64,000 nt of DNA from Anaerococcus sp. GTDB lineage: Bacteria; Bacillota; Clostridia; Tissierellales; Peptoniphilaceae. Under the pieces are notes generated by a model. It was not told where the DNA came from. It saw only the letters and a list, made by a program, of their open reading frames with translations, and did no database searches. The stretch spans positions 1 to 64,000 of the forward strand of contig JAUNLG010000010.1 in NCBI GenBank assembly GCA_030532385.1, given 5' to 3'. Position 1 is the first letter of the stretch; each line of letters begins with the position of its first letter. The position numbers and the translations under genes were made by a program. Positions 18,403 to 27,320 of this stretch are shown here, piece after piece.

Positions 18403-19171
18403 AGATTATCCTTAGGCCATTTATCATTAGGTCAGGCTCAATTTTGTCAATATATTTACTTTCAGCTGATATTAGCTCTGAAAATCCACCAGTCGATACA
18501 ACTGTTATATCATCTTTATTTATAGCAAATTTCTCTTCCAATTCATCCTCAATGGTAGCTATAATATGATCAATCATTCCAATATAGCCAAAAATAATTC
18601 CAGAATTTATTGATGCTGGAGTATTTTTCCCAATAGCTGATTCTGGAACGCTTAGTTTGATTTTTGGAAGCTTGGCTGTTGCACCAAAAAGTCCATCTTG
18701 AGCTATCCTTATCCCTGGAGCAATAGACCCTCCTAGGTAGACCTTATCTTCTGTGATTACATCAAAGGTTATTGCAGTGCCCATGTCTATTACAATTAGT
18801 GGTCCCTCATAGATACTTGCAGCCGCCACTGCATCAACTATCCTATCAGCACCAACTTCCCTAGGATTTTCATAGTCTATCTTTAGGAAGGTAGGAGTAT
18901 CAGCACTTACAATAATTGCCTCCTTATCAAATAGCTTCCTATTGGCAGATTGCCAATTGTATAAGACATCAGGTACAACACATGATATGATAGAATCTTC
19001 TATTTCATTAATATCTATGTGCTTTATAAGTAGCATATTAAATAGAGTAGCAACCAATTCATCACTAGTCTTTTTTAAATCAGTTGCCACTCTAAATCTA
19101 GATTTTAAGTTTTCTCCTTGAAAAACCCCAATAACAGTATTGGTATTTCCTATATCTATTACTAATAACAT
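18386..19171 (-). CDS. coaX: Type III pantothenate kinase
   Basis: First enzyme of coenzyme A synthesis. It has 261 aa with the ASKHA-fold phosphate loop LLVIDIGNTNTVIGVF at the N-terminus, the GADRIVDAVAA element, VIDMGTAITFDVI and TGGFSELI. Type III kinases need a monovalent cation and are not inhibited by CoA. The start is fixed by the conserved N-terminus, although GGAG is about 13 bases upstream, longer than normal. First gene of the coaX-dusB-greA-lysS run. Confidence 0.95.
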   Translation of the reverse strand: MLLVIDIGNTNTVIGVFQGENLKSRFRVATDLKKTSDELVATLFNMLLIKHIDINEIEDSIISCVVPDVLYNWQSANRKLFDKEAIIVSADTPTFLKIDYENPREVGADRIVDAVAAASIYEGPLIVIDMGTAITFDVITEDKVYLGGSIAPGIRIAQDGLFGATAKLPKIKLSVPESAIGKNTPASINSGIIFGYIGMIDHIIATIEDELEEKFAINKDDITVVSTGGFSELISAESKYIDKIEPDLMINGLRIIYESIK

Positions 19172-19212
19172 TTAAAACGACATCTCCAAAATTACTTTCA
19201 ATTAACTCTAAT

Positions 19213-19240
19213 ATAATACGATTATACTAGTAAATTTCAA
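19213..19240 (-). promoter_or_regulatory. Promoter of the coaX operon
   Basis: On the minus strand TTGAAA (19235-19240), a 16-base spacer and TATTAT (19213-19218) lie 42 bases upstream of the coaX ATG, starting right after the stop of the upstream gene. Confidence 0.55.
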
Positions 19241-19241
19241 C

Positions 19242-19733
19242 CTATTTTCCTAATTTATATCTTCTAATTAGGGTATTTATTTCTTCAATGTCTTCTTTTC
19301 TAACTTTGGTTGACTCTCTATTTTCTCCCTTCTTATCTTTGATTAGCATAACAAGGTCTCCGCTTTCTGGATCAAAGCCCCATTTTCTAATCTCTTTGAA
19401 GGTAGAAAACTTTGAATTTGACAAAATTCCATTTTCTCCTACATATACCTTTGCCCTTGATGCTATTAGAAAAACAATGGCAAGAAGGATCATCACTGTA
19501 GCTGTTAGGATATTTTGCATATTTGCTTGGTTTATACCATAATAGAGGTTGACCCCACCTGTTACTAGCAAAATAGAAAATAGGATCAATTCAAAACTAG
19601 ATAGGGGTCTTTTAAAGGCCTTTACCTGACCTTCCAAACTATTTTTTTCCTTAACTTGTTTTATTATCCTGTAGATGAAAAATACCACAATTACTGCATA
19701 TAGGATAATAATTACAGAATCTAAATTATTCAT
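19242..19733 (-). CDS. Small membrane protein of unknown function (DUF5673-like)
   Basis: A 163-residue protein with one N-terminal hydrophobic helix (about 5-25) and two more close together (about 50-90), then a soluble basic tail containing GENGILSNSKFSTFKEIRKWGF and ending in a charged helix. The pattern resembles DUF5673-type proteins, in which a membrane anchor carries a small PH-like domain; this is a judgement from layout. Start moved to ATG 19733, which AGGAGG precedes. It follows hpt, in the place where ftsH stands in B. subtilis and many Firmicutes. No function can be given. Confidence 0.75.
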   Translation of the reverse strand: MNNLDSVIIILYAVIVVFFIYRIIKQVKEKNSLEGQVKAFKRPLSSFELILFSILLVTGGVNLYYGINQANMQNILTATVMILLAIVFLIASRAKVYVGENGILSNSKFSTFKEIRKWGFDPESGDLVMLIKDKKGENRESTKVRKEDIEEINTLIRRYKLGK

Positions 19734-19752
19734 TACGCCTCCTTTCAATAAT

Positions 19753-19776
19753 AAAATAGGCCCTAAGACCTATTTT
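19753..19776 (-). terminator. Terminator/attenuator at the 3' end of hpt
   Basis: AAAATAGG (19753-19760) pairs with CCTATTTT (19769-19776), and on the minus strand a T-rich tract follows. The hpt stop lies in the arm. It could partly separate hpt from the membrane-protein gene. Confidence 0.5.
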
Positions 19777-20339
19777 GCATCCTCAATATCTTCATAACAT
19801 GATCTTTTTAAAACTCCAATATATGGAAGATTACGATAAAGTTGGTCAAAATCTAGACCAAAGCCTACTACAAACTCGTTAGGAATCTTAAATCCATACC
19901 AGTCAGGTTTAATATCTATTTTTCTTCTTTCTGGCTTATCTAAAAGAGTTATAATTCTTACATCTTTAGGATCTCTATTTAATAGGTTTTCCTTAGTTTT
20001 TCTAAGAGTATAGCCTGTATCAATTATATCTTCAACTATTAAAACTTCTTTATCTTTAATATCAGTATCAAGATCTTTAAGGATCTTTACATTACCACTA
20101 GAATAAGTGTTCTCTGCATAAGAAGATACTACCATAAAATCCATGGTTACATCAAGTTTTAAATGCTTGGCAAGTTCTGCCATAAACATAACAGATCCCT
20201 TAAGTATGCCAACAAGAACTAGGTCATCCTTATCCTTGTAGTGGTCATTAATGGACTTGGCAAGCTGTTTGATTTTTAATTTTATGCTTTCTTCATCAAT
20301 CAAAACCCTATCTATTACTTCACTATAATCTCTAATCAT
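19770..20339 (-). CDS. hpt: Hypoxanthine phosphoribosyltransferase
   Basis: Salvages hypoxanthine (and usually guanine) to IMP/GMP using PRPP. It has 189 aa. The PRPP-binding motif VLIVEDIIDTGYTL carries the conserved acidic pair; VGILKGSVMFMAEL holds the pyrophosphate loop and PDWYGFKIPNEFVVGFGLD the purine-binding part. Start overlaps the end of tilS by 8 bp, with GAGG upstream. The tilS-hpt pairing is conserved in Firmicutes, where the two proteins have been reported to act together in B. subtilis. Confidence 0.95.
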   Translation of the reverse strand: MIRDYSEVIDRVLIDEESIKLKIKQLAKSINDHYKDKDDLVLVGILKGSVMFMAELAKHLKLDVTMDFMVVSSYAENTYSSGNVKILKDLDTDIKDKEVLIVEDIIDTGYTLRKTKENLLNRDPKDVRIITLLDKPERRKIDIKPDWYGFKIPNEFVVGFGLDFDQLYRNLPYIGVLKRSCYEDIEDAK

Positions 20340-21699
20340 TTAATACCTCAATTTTCAATATATTTTTGCTTGTAGAATCAACCTTGTAATCTTCAGACAT
20401 CCTCATCCCTACCACCCAGATAATGGATGAATCAGAAAGGATAAGGGGAATCTTTGACCTTTTATTTTTATCTATCTTTTGGTCAATAAAAAAATCCTTT
20501 AATTTCTTATGACCACCCATGCCAAGTGGTCTAAACTTATCACCAGCTTTTCTATACCTAATCCTTAGGGGAAAGTTTACCTTATCGAGGTCAAAATAGG
20601 CTATATTTTTATTTTTTGACCTTTCTTCCCTTTTAGCTCTTGTAGCTTTGATGGACCAACCATCAAATTTGAGAGGGTCTCCTAGGTAAATTTCTTCAAC
20701 CTTTTTGTCTACTTTAATATCTCCTAGCCTAAGCTCATAATAATTATATGACTTCATAAAGCTAATATCATCTTTTATTATTTTTTTACCATATGAAAGG
20801 TCACTTAGACTTAAGAATAAGTCTAAATTCTCCTTAGAAAAATCTTTGACCTCACCTTTCAAATCACTTATAGCAAGTCTAATCACCCTTGCTTTTATAG
20901 GATCTTTTAAGGACTCATAAGTATCTTTATCAAAGATAATAGCCTTGCTATCCTTTGTTTTTACAAGCTTATCATAAATTTCTTTAACATAAGGTTCATT
21001 AATAGACCTTTCATCTTTTGCTAAGTGAGATAAGTTTACTAAGGATTTTTTGAAATTGGGATTTAGGTCTTCTATCCTTGGGATTATATCAAGTCTTATC
21101 TTATTTCTCCTATAATCAGTAGCTAGGTTTGTCTTATCAATAGCATAGGCTATAGATTTTTCATTCAGATAAGCTATGAGGTCATCTTTTTGAATATCAA
21201 GTATTGGCCTAATAATATCAGCATTTTTATAGGCCATAGCCCTAAGCCCTCCTATACCACTTCCCCTAATTATTCTCATGAGAACGGTTTCTGCTTGATC
21301 ATCGAAGGTATGGGCTACTGCAATTTTTCCCTTAGGATATTTAGGAAGGATTGACCTAAAAAACTCATATCTTAGTCGTCTTCCTGCATCTTCAGGGGAT
21401 ATTTTCATCTCTTTAGCATAATCATCCATTGACCTAGCTCTTGTTATAGTCTTAATGCCTAGCAAATCACCTGTCTTTTCTACAAGGTCTTGGTCAAACT
21501 TTGCTTCTTTCCTATGAAGGTGGTTAAGGTGGGCCAAAATTATATTAAAACCTAAGTCATCTTTTAATTCATTTAGGGCATAGATCAAAAATTGACTATC
21601 CGGTCCCCCACTGGCTCCAATTATAATTGTATCGCCCCTACTTATTAGATCATATTCTTTTATAGTTTCTCTTACTTGATCAATTATTTTCATCTTCAT
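20332..21699 (-). CDS. tilS: tRNA(Ile)-lysidine synthetase
   Basis: Converts C34 of the CAU-anticodon tRNA-Ile to lysidine so that it reads AUA, an essential function. It has 455 aa. The N-terminal PP-loop ATPase motif is IIGASGGPDSQFLIYAL, followed by LAHLNHLHRKEA, HTFDDQAETVLMRIIRG and RPILDIQKDDL. The C-terminal part has FRPLGMGGHKKLKDFF typical of the TilS C-terminal domains. Starts inside the last codons of divIC (20 bp overlap); an ATG two codons later is an alternative start. Confidence 0.95.
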   Translation of the reverse strand: MKMKIIDQVRETIKEYDLISRGDTIIIGASGGPDSQFLIYALNELKDDLGFNIILAHLNHLHRKEAKFDQDLVEKTGDLLGIKTITRARSMDDYAKEMKISPEDAGRRLRYEFFRSILPKYPKGKIAVAHTFDDQAETVLMRIIRGSGIGGLRAMAYKNADIIRPILDIQKDDLIAYLNEKSIAYAIDKTNLATDYRRNKIRLDIIPRIEDLNPNFKKSLVNLSHLAKDERSINEPYVKEIYDKLVKTKDSKAIIFDKDTYESLKDPIKARVIRLAISDLKGEVKDFSKENLDLFLSLSDLSYGKKIIKDDISFMKSYNYYELRLGDIKVDKKVEEIYLGDPLKFDGWSIKATRAKREERSKNKNIAYFDLDKVNFPLRIRYRKAGDKFRPLGMGGHKKLKDFFIDQKIDKNKRSKIPLILSDSSIIWVVGMRMSEDYKVDSTSKNILKIEVLND

Positions 21700-21994
21700 A
21701 AACCACTTCAGACTTTTTGACCATATTTAGCCTGTCCCTAGCTATTTTTTCTTTAAATTCGTCTGTGTTCCTATTCTTATAATCTTCTCTTAATGTCTTA
21801 ATTGACAAATCTAAGTCTTCTTTTTTCTTTGATGAAGACTTTATTTCTTCATCTAATTTAACCATTTGACTTTCATACTTTTTATTATAAAACCACATAG
21901 ATGAAAAGGCTAGGATTATTATTGCCAAAACTACTAGCAGAAACCTTCGGTTCCTTCCCCTCCTTTGCCTTAAATAAGTATTTTTCTTACTCAT
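21680..21994 (-). CDS. divIC: Septum formation initiator DivIC/FtsB family
   Basis: A 104-residue bitopic division protein: a basic cytoplasmic tail (KKNTYLRQRRGRNRR), one membrane helix (about 18-35), then an extracellular coiled coil and a short FKEKIARDRLNMVKKSE segment typical of DivIC/FtsB. It works with FtsL and DivIB in the divisome. Position between rqcP (8 bp overlap) and tilS matches the conserved yabO-divIC-tilS order. The sporulation genes yabP, yabQ and spoIIE found here in spore formers are absent. Confidence 0.88.
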   Translation of the reverse strand: MSKKNTYLRQRRGRNRRFLLVVLAIIILAFSSMWFYNKKYESQMVKLDEEIKSSSKKKEDLDLSIKTLREDYKNRNTDEFKEKIARDRLNMVKKSEVVYEDENN

Positions 21995-22232
21995 CTATGA
22001 CCTCATACATGCTAGAAGCATTAGCTTTTTTGGCCCCATCTATTAGTCTTAATACCCTTATCTTAAGTCTTGACTTACCAAATATAACCTCAACTATATC
22101 CCCCTCTTCTACTATTGAGCCAGGTTTAGCCTCTTTGCTATTGATCAAGACTCTTCCATTTTCTGCTGCCTCTTTGGCAACTTGTCTTCTTTTTATTATT
22201 CTTGCATTTTTTAAATATTTATCAATTCTCAT
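21987..22232 (-). CDS. rqcP: S4-domain RNA-binding protein RqcP (YabO)
   Basis: An 81-residue S4 domain protein (MRIDKYLKNARIIKRRQVAKE, then GRVLINSKEAKPG). In B. subtilis RqcP works with RqcH in ribosome-associated quality control, supporting poly-alanine tailing of stalled chains on the 50S subunit. Size and linkage to divIC support this name over the related Hsp15. First gene of the rqcP-divIC-tilS-hpt run, divergent from dinB. Confidence 0.9.
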   Translation of the reverse strand: MRIDKYLKNARIIKRRQVAKEAAENGRVLINSKEAKPGSIVEEGDIVEVIFGKSRLKIRVLRLIDGAKKANASSMYEVIDE

Positions 22233-22257
22233 ACATATATCTTACTGTTCTTAAAAT

Positions 22258-22266
22258 ATTATAGCA
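22258..22266 (-). promoter_or_regulatory. Extended -10 promoter of rqcP
   Basis: The minus strand reads TGCTATAAT here (22258-22266), an extended -10 with perfect TATAAT, 26 bases before the rqcP ATG. No good -35 is seen at normal spacing. Confidence 0.5.
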
Positions 22267-22305
22267 AAGACCTAGTAAGATTCTTAAAATATACAAATCT
22301 TTAAG

Positions 22306-22311
22306 TATAAT
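22306..22311 (+). promoter_or_regulatory. Promoter -10 of dinB, predicting a leaderless mRNA
   Basis: A perfect TATAAT (22306-22311) ends six bases before the dinB ATG at 22318, so the start point would fall on or next to the A of ATG. No Shine-Dalgarno sequence precedes the ATG. The -35 region is weak. Confidence 0.5.
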
Positions 22312-22317
22312 ACTTGT

Positions 22318-23361
22318 ATGATGATTTTCCATGTTGATTGTGATGCCTTTTATGCATCTTGCGAAGAGTTAAGAAATCCGAATCTAAAAGATAAACCCCT
22401 AGCAGTTGGAGGACTTTCCAATAAGTCTATTATTACTACAGCTAATTATAAGGCTAGGGAATTTGGCCTACATTCTGCCATGCCTCTTTTTATGGCTAAG
22501 AAACTTTGTCCAAACCTAACTATTCTTCCTGTAGACCACCCCTATTACAGGGAAAAGTCAAAGGAAGTTTTATCTATAGTAAAGACCTATGGGGAAAAGA
22601 TGGAAGAAGTTTCTATCGATGAAGCCTATCTTTTAGTAAACATGGCTAAATTTGGACTTAGCCCCTATAAGCTTGCCAAAAGAATCCAAAGAGAAGTTTA
22701 TTTAAAAACGCAAATTACCATTTCTATAGGCATATCTTACAATAAATTCCTAGCAAAGCTTGCTAGCGATTGGAAAAAACCCATGGGAATAACTGAGATT
22801 AAAAAAGAAGACTTAGATTCCTTTTTACCAGACCTTCCCCTAAACAAGGTCCACGGGATCGGGTCAAAGACTAGTAAAAAACTAAATGATATTGGTATCT
22901 ATAGGGTAGCCGACCTCCTAAAATTAGATCGTAGCTTTCTAGAAGAATCTTTCGGCAAGCAAGGATCTTACATTTATAAGGTGATTAGAGGCATAGATAA
23001 TAGGAAGGTCACCCCTAATAGGAAGAGGAAATCTATTGGTAAAGAAAGGACCCTTTCTAAAAACACAAAAGACCTAGACGAATTAAAATTAATCTTAAAT
23101 AGCCTATCTGGACAAGTAGAATCATATATGGCTGATAAAGATATAAGCGGCAAAACTCTCACCCTAAAGATTAAGGAAGATAATTTTAAGGTCCATACTA
23201 GATCAATTACTTTCCAAGAGCCTATTTATAGTAAAGAAGATATTTTAAGAGAAAGTATAAGTCTTCTCAAAGATACCCTAGGTCACAGGCCCCTTAGGTT
23301 GATAGGTATCTCTCTATCAAACCTTAATCCTAGAAACCTAGACCAGTTATCCTTCTTATAA
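22318..23361 (+). CDS. dinB: DNA polymerase IV (Y-family)
   Basis: Translesion polymerase of 347 aa. The N-terminal FHVDCDAFYASCEE and EEVSIDEAYL contain the catalytic acidic residues. TISIGISYNKFLAKLASDWKKP and KVHGIGSKTSKKL (helix-hairpin-helix) follow, then the little-finger domain. The second codon is also ATG. A clamp-binding-like LDQLSFL sits at the C-terminus. The gene is transcribed alone between two divergent or convergent minus-strand operons; no SOS box was recognised. Confidence 0.95.
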   Translation: MMIFHVDCDAFYASCEELRNPNLKDKPLAVGGLSNKSIITTANYKAREFGLHSAMPLFMAKKLCPNLTILPVDHPYYREKSKEVLSIVKTYGEKMEEVSIDEAYLLVNMAKFGLSPYKLAKRIQREVYLKTQITISIGISYNKFLAKLASDWKKPMGITEIKKEDLDSFLPDLPLNKVHGIGSKTSKKLNDIGIYRVADLLKLDRSFLEESFGKQGSYIYKVIRGIDNRKVTPNRKRKSIGKERTLSKNTKDLDELKLILNSLSGQVESYMADKDISGKTLTLKIKEDNFKVHTRSITFQEPIYSKEDILRESISLLKDTLGHRPLRLIGISLSNLNPRNLDQLSFL

Positions 23362-23363
23362 TA

Positions 23364-23399
23364 AAAATCCCCAAATCTTTATAAAGATTTGGGGATTTT
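23364..23399. terminator. Bidirectional terminator between dinB and recA
   Basis: A 17-bp perfect inverted repeat (arm AAAATCCCCAAATCTTT) with a minimal loop, ending in T-rich runs on both strands, lies between the convergent stops of dinB and recA. Confidence 0.9.
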
Positions 23400-23400
23400 C

Positions 23401-24417
23401 TTATTCTTCTTCGCTCTCTTCATTTTCTTCTTCAGGTTTTATTATATCACGCACTTCTTTTTCTATTTGGCCCATAATCTCAGGATTGTTCTCTAGGTAA
23501 TCTTTTACATTCTCCCTACCTTGGCCAAGTTTTTCATCCTTATAAGAGAACCAAGATCCTGCCTTATCGACAATATCTTCATCTACAGCAGTATCTAATA
23601 ATACTCCTGACTTAGATATTCCCTTTCCATACATTATATCAAATTCGACAACCTTAAATGGTGGGGCCACCTTGTTTTTAACTATTTTAACCCTAGTCCT
23701 AGATCCAATTGAGTTATCTCCTTGGGTAATAGTTTTAATCCTTCTAATATCAAGTCTAACTGATGAGTAGAATTTAAGAGCACGACCACCTGGAGTTGTT
23801 TCTGGAGACCCAAACATTACTCCAACCTTCTCTCTTAATTGGTTAATAAAGACTACTGTTGTATTGGATTTTGAAATTACTCCTGTTAGTCTTCTAAGAG
23901 CCTGACTCATTAACCTTGCTTGAAGGCCCACGTGACTATCTCCCATTTCTCCTTCAATTTCAGCCCTTGGTACTAAAGCTGCTACAGAGTCTATGACAAT
24001 AAGGTCTACTGCTCCACTTCTTACTAAGGATTCAGCTATATCAAGCCCTTGCTCTCCTGTATCAGGTTGAGATAAAATTAGGTCATCTATATCAACACCT
24101 AGGTTTTCAGCATACTCAGCATCTAGGGCATGCTCTGCGTCTATAAAGGCTGCTGTATGGCCTAGCTTTTGATCTTCTGCAACTATGTGTAAGGCTAGGG
24201 TTGTTTTACCTGATGATTCTGGTCCAAATATCTCTACAACTCTTCCTCTTGGAATTCCTCCAATTCCTAAAGCTATATCAAGGTTGACAGCTCCTGTAGG
24301 TATAGCTTCAACTGAGACCCTTGGAGCTTCACCCATTTTCATTATTGCGCCCTTACCATATTTTTTTTCTATATTTTTAAAAGCCTGGTCTAGGGCCTTT
24401 TTCTTATCATTATCCAT
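23401..24417 (-). CDS. recA: Recombinase RecA
   Basis: Homologous recombination and SOS coprotease, 338 aa. Walker A is [12 protein letters not shown]; Walker B is [12 protein letters not shown]. The L1 and L2 loops, [13 protein letters not shown] and [14 protein letters not shown], are intact. The last residues form the acidic tail ([10 protein letters not shown]) that regulates DNA binding. It is last in ftsK-pgsA-recA, 33 bp after pgsA; pgsA-recA linkage is conserved in Firmicutes, although cinA, often between them, is not present. Confidence 0.98.
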   Translation of the reverse strand: MDNDKKKALDQAFKNIEKKYGKGAIMKMGEAPRVSVEAIPTGAVNLDIALGIGGIPRGRVVEIFGPESSGKTTLALHIVAEDQKLGHTAAFIDAEHALDAEYAENLGVDIDDLILSQPDTGEQGLDIAESLVRSGAVDLIVIDSVAALVPRAEIEGEMGDSHVGLQARLMSQALRRLTGVISKSNTTVVFINQLREKVGVMFGSPETTPGGRALKFYSSVRLDIRRIKTITQGDNSIGSRTRVKIVKNKVAPPFKVVEFDIMYGKGISKSGVLLDTAVDEDIVDKAGSWFSYKDEKLGQGRENVKDYLENNPEIMGQIEKEVRDIIKPEEENEESEEE

Positions 24418-24450
24418 AATTTCTCCTTATTTTTACCAATTTTAAGTATT

Positions 24451-24981
24451 TTAAATATTATCAAGGTCTAGGACTTCTTTGTTTTTATATAAATAGTCAA
24501 ATCCTGAAACTATTGTTAAGATCACTGCCAAGTAGAAAACATAAATTCCTAAGGTGTTTAAGACTTTTATATCAACAAGTAGCATAACCAAGGATACCAT
24601 CTGACTTATAGTCTTTGCCTTCCCCCATATGGATGCTGCAATTGTTTTTCCAGAATCAGCAGCAAGGGTTCTAAAGCCTGTTATAATAAGTTCTCTAGAT
24701 ACTATAATAATTACAGGCCAAGCTCCTATAGTCTTATCTTCTATTAAAACTAAAAAGGCTGACATGGTCAAGACCTTATCTACTAAGGGGTCTACAAACT
24801 TACCAAAGTTAGTTATAAGATTTCTAGACCTTGCCAAATGGCCATCTATGGCATCTGTCAAGGATGCAAGTATAAAGATAGCCGCTGCTATGTTCATGTC
24901 CCTTCCTAGTATATAAAAAGATACTAGAAAAACTGGGATCAAGGCTAGCCTTACTAAAGTTACTTTGTTAGCTATATTCAT
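24451..24981 (-). CDS. pgsA: CDP-diacylglycerol-glycerol-3-phosphate 3-phosphatidyltransferase
   Basis: Makes phosphatidylglycerol phosphate, the committed step to phosphatidylglycerol. A 176-residue membrane protein with several helices. The CDP-alcohol phosphotransferase signature DGxxARxxxxxxxxGxxxDxxxD is complete (DGHLARSRNLITNFG followed by KFVDPLVDK), binding divalent metal. Overlaps the ftsK end by 14 bp. Confidence 0.95.
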   Translation of the reverse strand: MNIANKVTLVRLALIPVFLVSFYILGRDMNIAAAIFILASLTDAIDGHLARSRNLITNFGKFVDPLVDKVLTMSAFLVLIEDKTIGAWPVIIIVSRELIITGFRTLAADSGKTIAASIWGKAKTISQMVSLVMLLVDIKVLNTLGIYVFYLAVILTIVSGFDYLYKNKEVLDLDNI

Positions 24982-27247
24982 TATCTTCTCCTTTCAAATA
25001 AGACCTATCTACCAAGACCTTCCTAGGTTTAGAGCCTTCATAACCTCCTACAAGACCTCTTTGTTCAAGCTGGTCAATTAACCTTCCTGCTCTGGCATAG
25101 CCTATCTTAAGCTTTCTTTGCAAGAGTGAAACAGAAGCTGTGTTCTCATTGATTATAATCTCTATTGCCTCATCAATTAGGTCATCTTCATCTTCGCTTT
25201 TTTCTACTCTTTTGCTCTCTTCTTCTATTTTTTTGATAGCTTCCTTATTGTAGTCGCTCTTATTTGTTTCTTTTATACTTTCTACTACTTCGATTACCTC
25301 ATCATCTGAGACAAAGGCTCCTTGTACCCTAACAGGCCTCATAGAATCTGATGGGGCATACAGCATATCTCCCTTACCAAGAAGTTTTTCGGCCCCCTGG
25401 CTATCTAGAATGGTCCTTGAGTCAATTTGGCTTGTTACAGCAAAAGAGATTCTTGATGGAATATTTGCCTTGATTGTACCTGTAATCACATCTACAGTCG
25501 GCCTTTGGGTAGCTATAATAAGGTGAATCCCACATGCCCTGGATTTTTGGGCAAGTCTTGTTATATAATCTTCTACCTCAGATCCTACAGTCATCATTAG
25601 GTCTGCCAGCTCATCTATTATTATAATTATATAAGGTAGCTTTTCCATTTCATCATCACTTTCAAGGCTCTTCTTATAGCCAACGATATCCCTGACATGG
25701 TATTGTTCAAATAGCTTGTATCTTTTCTCCATCTCACTTATGGCCCAAAAAAGAGAAGAAGAAGCCTTCTTTGGATCTGTAATCACAGGCATAATCAGGT
25801 GAGGAATTCCATTATAGATAGATAATTCAACTACTTTAGGATCGACTAGGAGAAGTTTTACATCCTCTGGTGAATGCTTATATAAAATAGACATTATAAT
25901 TGTATTGATACAAACAGACTTACCAGACCCTGTAGCACCTGATACCAAAAGATGGGGCATTTTCTCTATACCAGATACAACAACATCCCCTGATATGGAT
26001 TTACCCATTGCGAAAGGAATCTTATATTTACTTTTGACAAATTTTTCTGAAGAAATAATCTCCTTTAGGCCTACGACTTCTTTCTTATCATTTGGCACTT
26101 CTATTCCTATATGACTTTTTCCAGGGATTGGGGCCAAAATCCTAATTCCGCTGGTAGCAAGAGCTAGGGAAAGATCGTCAGCTAGGTTTATAATCTTACT
26201 TACCTTTACCCCTCTTTGTGGTTTAAGTTCATAGCAGGTTACAGTAGGTCCTATATCGATTTGGACAACTCTAGCTCCTATACCAAAGGATTCTAGGGTC
26301 TCTTCTATGGCTTTTGCCTTTTGGTGGATCTCATCATTATCAATATCAGAAACATCTCTTCTATCATCTAAATAATCTAAGGAAGGGTATTTATAGTTCC
26401 CAAACTCTCTTCTAAAATTCTCATTAAAGTCGGCCAATTCCACTTGCCTGGACCTATAATTATTAACCTTTGCTTCGCTTGGCTTATCTAAGGTTTTTAC
26501 TGGTTTCTTATGGACCTTTGGCTCTTCTTTTTTTATATTTCCATCGTTTCTACCTATCTTTCTAGGAGGATCTTTTTTGACCAAAGGCTTTTCTTTGCTT
26601 ACTACTTGCTCTCTTTTATCCTTAATTTCCCTAGAATAATTCTTAAAAGCAATGCTTAAATCAGCCACAGCCTTTTGACTAAGTCCTTTGATTTTAAGGA
26701 AAAATTCCATATAAGTTAGGGGGCTTAAGTCTATTAGCAAGGCTAAAGAAAGAAGGGCTAGGAGTATATAAAGTCCTACTTGTCCAATTAGCCCAATTAC
26801 AAAGTAGGCTACTAAGCCTCCCAGGCCACCGCCTCCACTTAATTTCTGTAAGCTTGCATACTCAAAAGTCCACGCTAGATCATTTCTTATATAATCCTTA
26901 GATAAAAATCCTAGGATAAGAAAATATATAAGGTATGTAAGGATTAACTCACTTAACCTATCTTTTAGTTTATTTCTTAAAAGAAGAAAGAAACTTATAA
27001 ATAGTAAGACTGGAAATACCAAGGCCAATTTTCCAAATATTCTTGCAGATAAATCAGCCAAAAAATCTCCCATAAGACCAGTATTGGAACTGAGGATAAA
27101 GATGAATAAGATGACTTGGATTACCATCATAATTATAGAAAATTTCCTAAGGTCAAAGGAAGCTTCTCTAGGTTTTTTTTCTTTAATCCTTTTAGGTGAC
27201 CTTTGCTTAGATTTTTTTCTAATTCTATTATCATTTTTACTAGTCAT
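24968..27247 (-). CDS. ftsK: DNA translocase FtsK/SpoIIIE
   Basis: Septal motor that pumps chromosomal DNA and supports dimer resolution. Four N-terminal membrane helices (about residues 35-185) are followed by a charged linker, then the RecA-like motor with Walker A GATGSGKSVCINT and Walker B IIIIIDELADLMM. The C-terminal gamma winged helix (VSLLQRKLKIGYARAGRLID) reads orienting sequences. I start at ATG 27247 (759 aa), with AGAGG five bases upstream; the GTG two codons earlier overlaps that site. First gene of ftsK-pgsA-recA. Confidence 0.95.
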   Translation of the reverse strand: MTSKNDNRIRKKSKQRSPKRIKEKKPREASFDLRKFSIIMMVIQVILFIFILSSNTGLMGDFLADLSARIFGKLALVFPVLLFISFFLLLRNKLKDRLSELILTYLIYFLILGFLSKDYIRNDLAWTFEYASLQKLSGGGGLGGLVAYFVIGLIGQVGLYILLALLSLALLIDLSPLTYMEFFLKIKGLSQKAVADLSIAFKNYSREIKDKREQVVSKEKPLVKKDPPRKIGRNDGNIKKEEPKVHKKPVKTLDKPSEAKVNNYRSRQVELADFNENFRREFGNYKYPSLDYLDDRRDVSDIDNDEIHQKAKAIEETLESFGIGARVVQIDIGPTVTCYELKPQRGVKVSKIINLADDLSLALATSGIRILAPIPGKSHIGIEVPNDKKEVVGLKEIISSEKFVKSKYKIPFAMGKSISGDVVVSGIEKMPHLLVSGATGSGKSVCINTIIMSILYKHSPEDVKLLLVDPKVVELSIYNGIPHLIMPVITDPKKASSSLFWAISEMEKRYKLFEQYHVRDIVGYKKSLESDDEMEKLPYIIIIIDELADLMMTVGSEVEDYITRLAQKSRACGIHLIIATQRPTVDVITGTIKANIPSRISFAVTSQIDSRTILDSQGAEKLLGKGDMLYAPSDSMRPVRVQGAFVSDDEVIEVVESIKETNKSDYNKEAIKKIEEESKRVEKSEDEDDLIDEAIEIIINENTASVSLLQRKLKIGYARAGRLIDQLEQRGLVGGYEGSKPRKVLVDRSYLKGEDNEYS

Positions 27248-27263
27248 ATACACCTCTATATTG

Positions 27264-27292
27264 ATTATATAATAAAGATAGTAAAAAATAAA
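27264..27292 (-). promoter_or_regulatory. Probable promoter of ftsK-pgsA-recA
   Basis: The minus strand has TTTATT (27287-27292), a 17-base spacer and a perfect TATAAT (27264-27269), 17 bases before the ftsK ATG. The -35 overlaps the terminator stem of the rpsO-pnp unit. Confidence 0.45.
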
Positions 27293-27312
27293 CTGCCCAA
27301 GGGCAGCTTATT
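27283..27312 (-). terminator. Terminator of rpsO-pnp
   Basis: On the minus strand AATAAGCTGCCC (27301-27312) pairs with GGGCAGTTTATT (27287-27298), 12 bp with one G-U pair and a very tight loop, followed by Ts. Confidence 0.8.
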
Positions 27313-27320
27313 TTACTTTA

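Noticed and set aside
15068..19300. T-box or other riboswitch for lysS or coaX
   Set aside because: lysS is in mid-operon and the coaX leader is only about 40 bases, too short for a T-box.
21901..22254. 117-aa plus-strand frame
   Set aside because: Antisense to divIC and rqcP, both well supported by family and gene order.
22233..22317. LexA/SOS box at dinB
   Set aside because: No convincing Gram-positive SOS-box (GAAC-N4-GTTC type) was found in the dinB promoter region.
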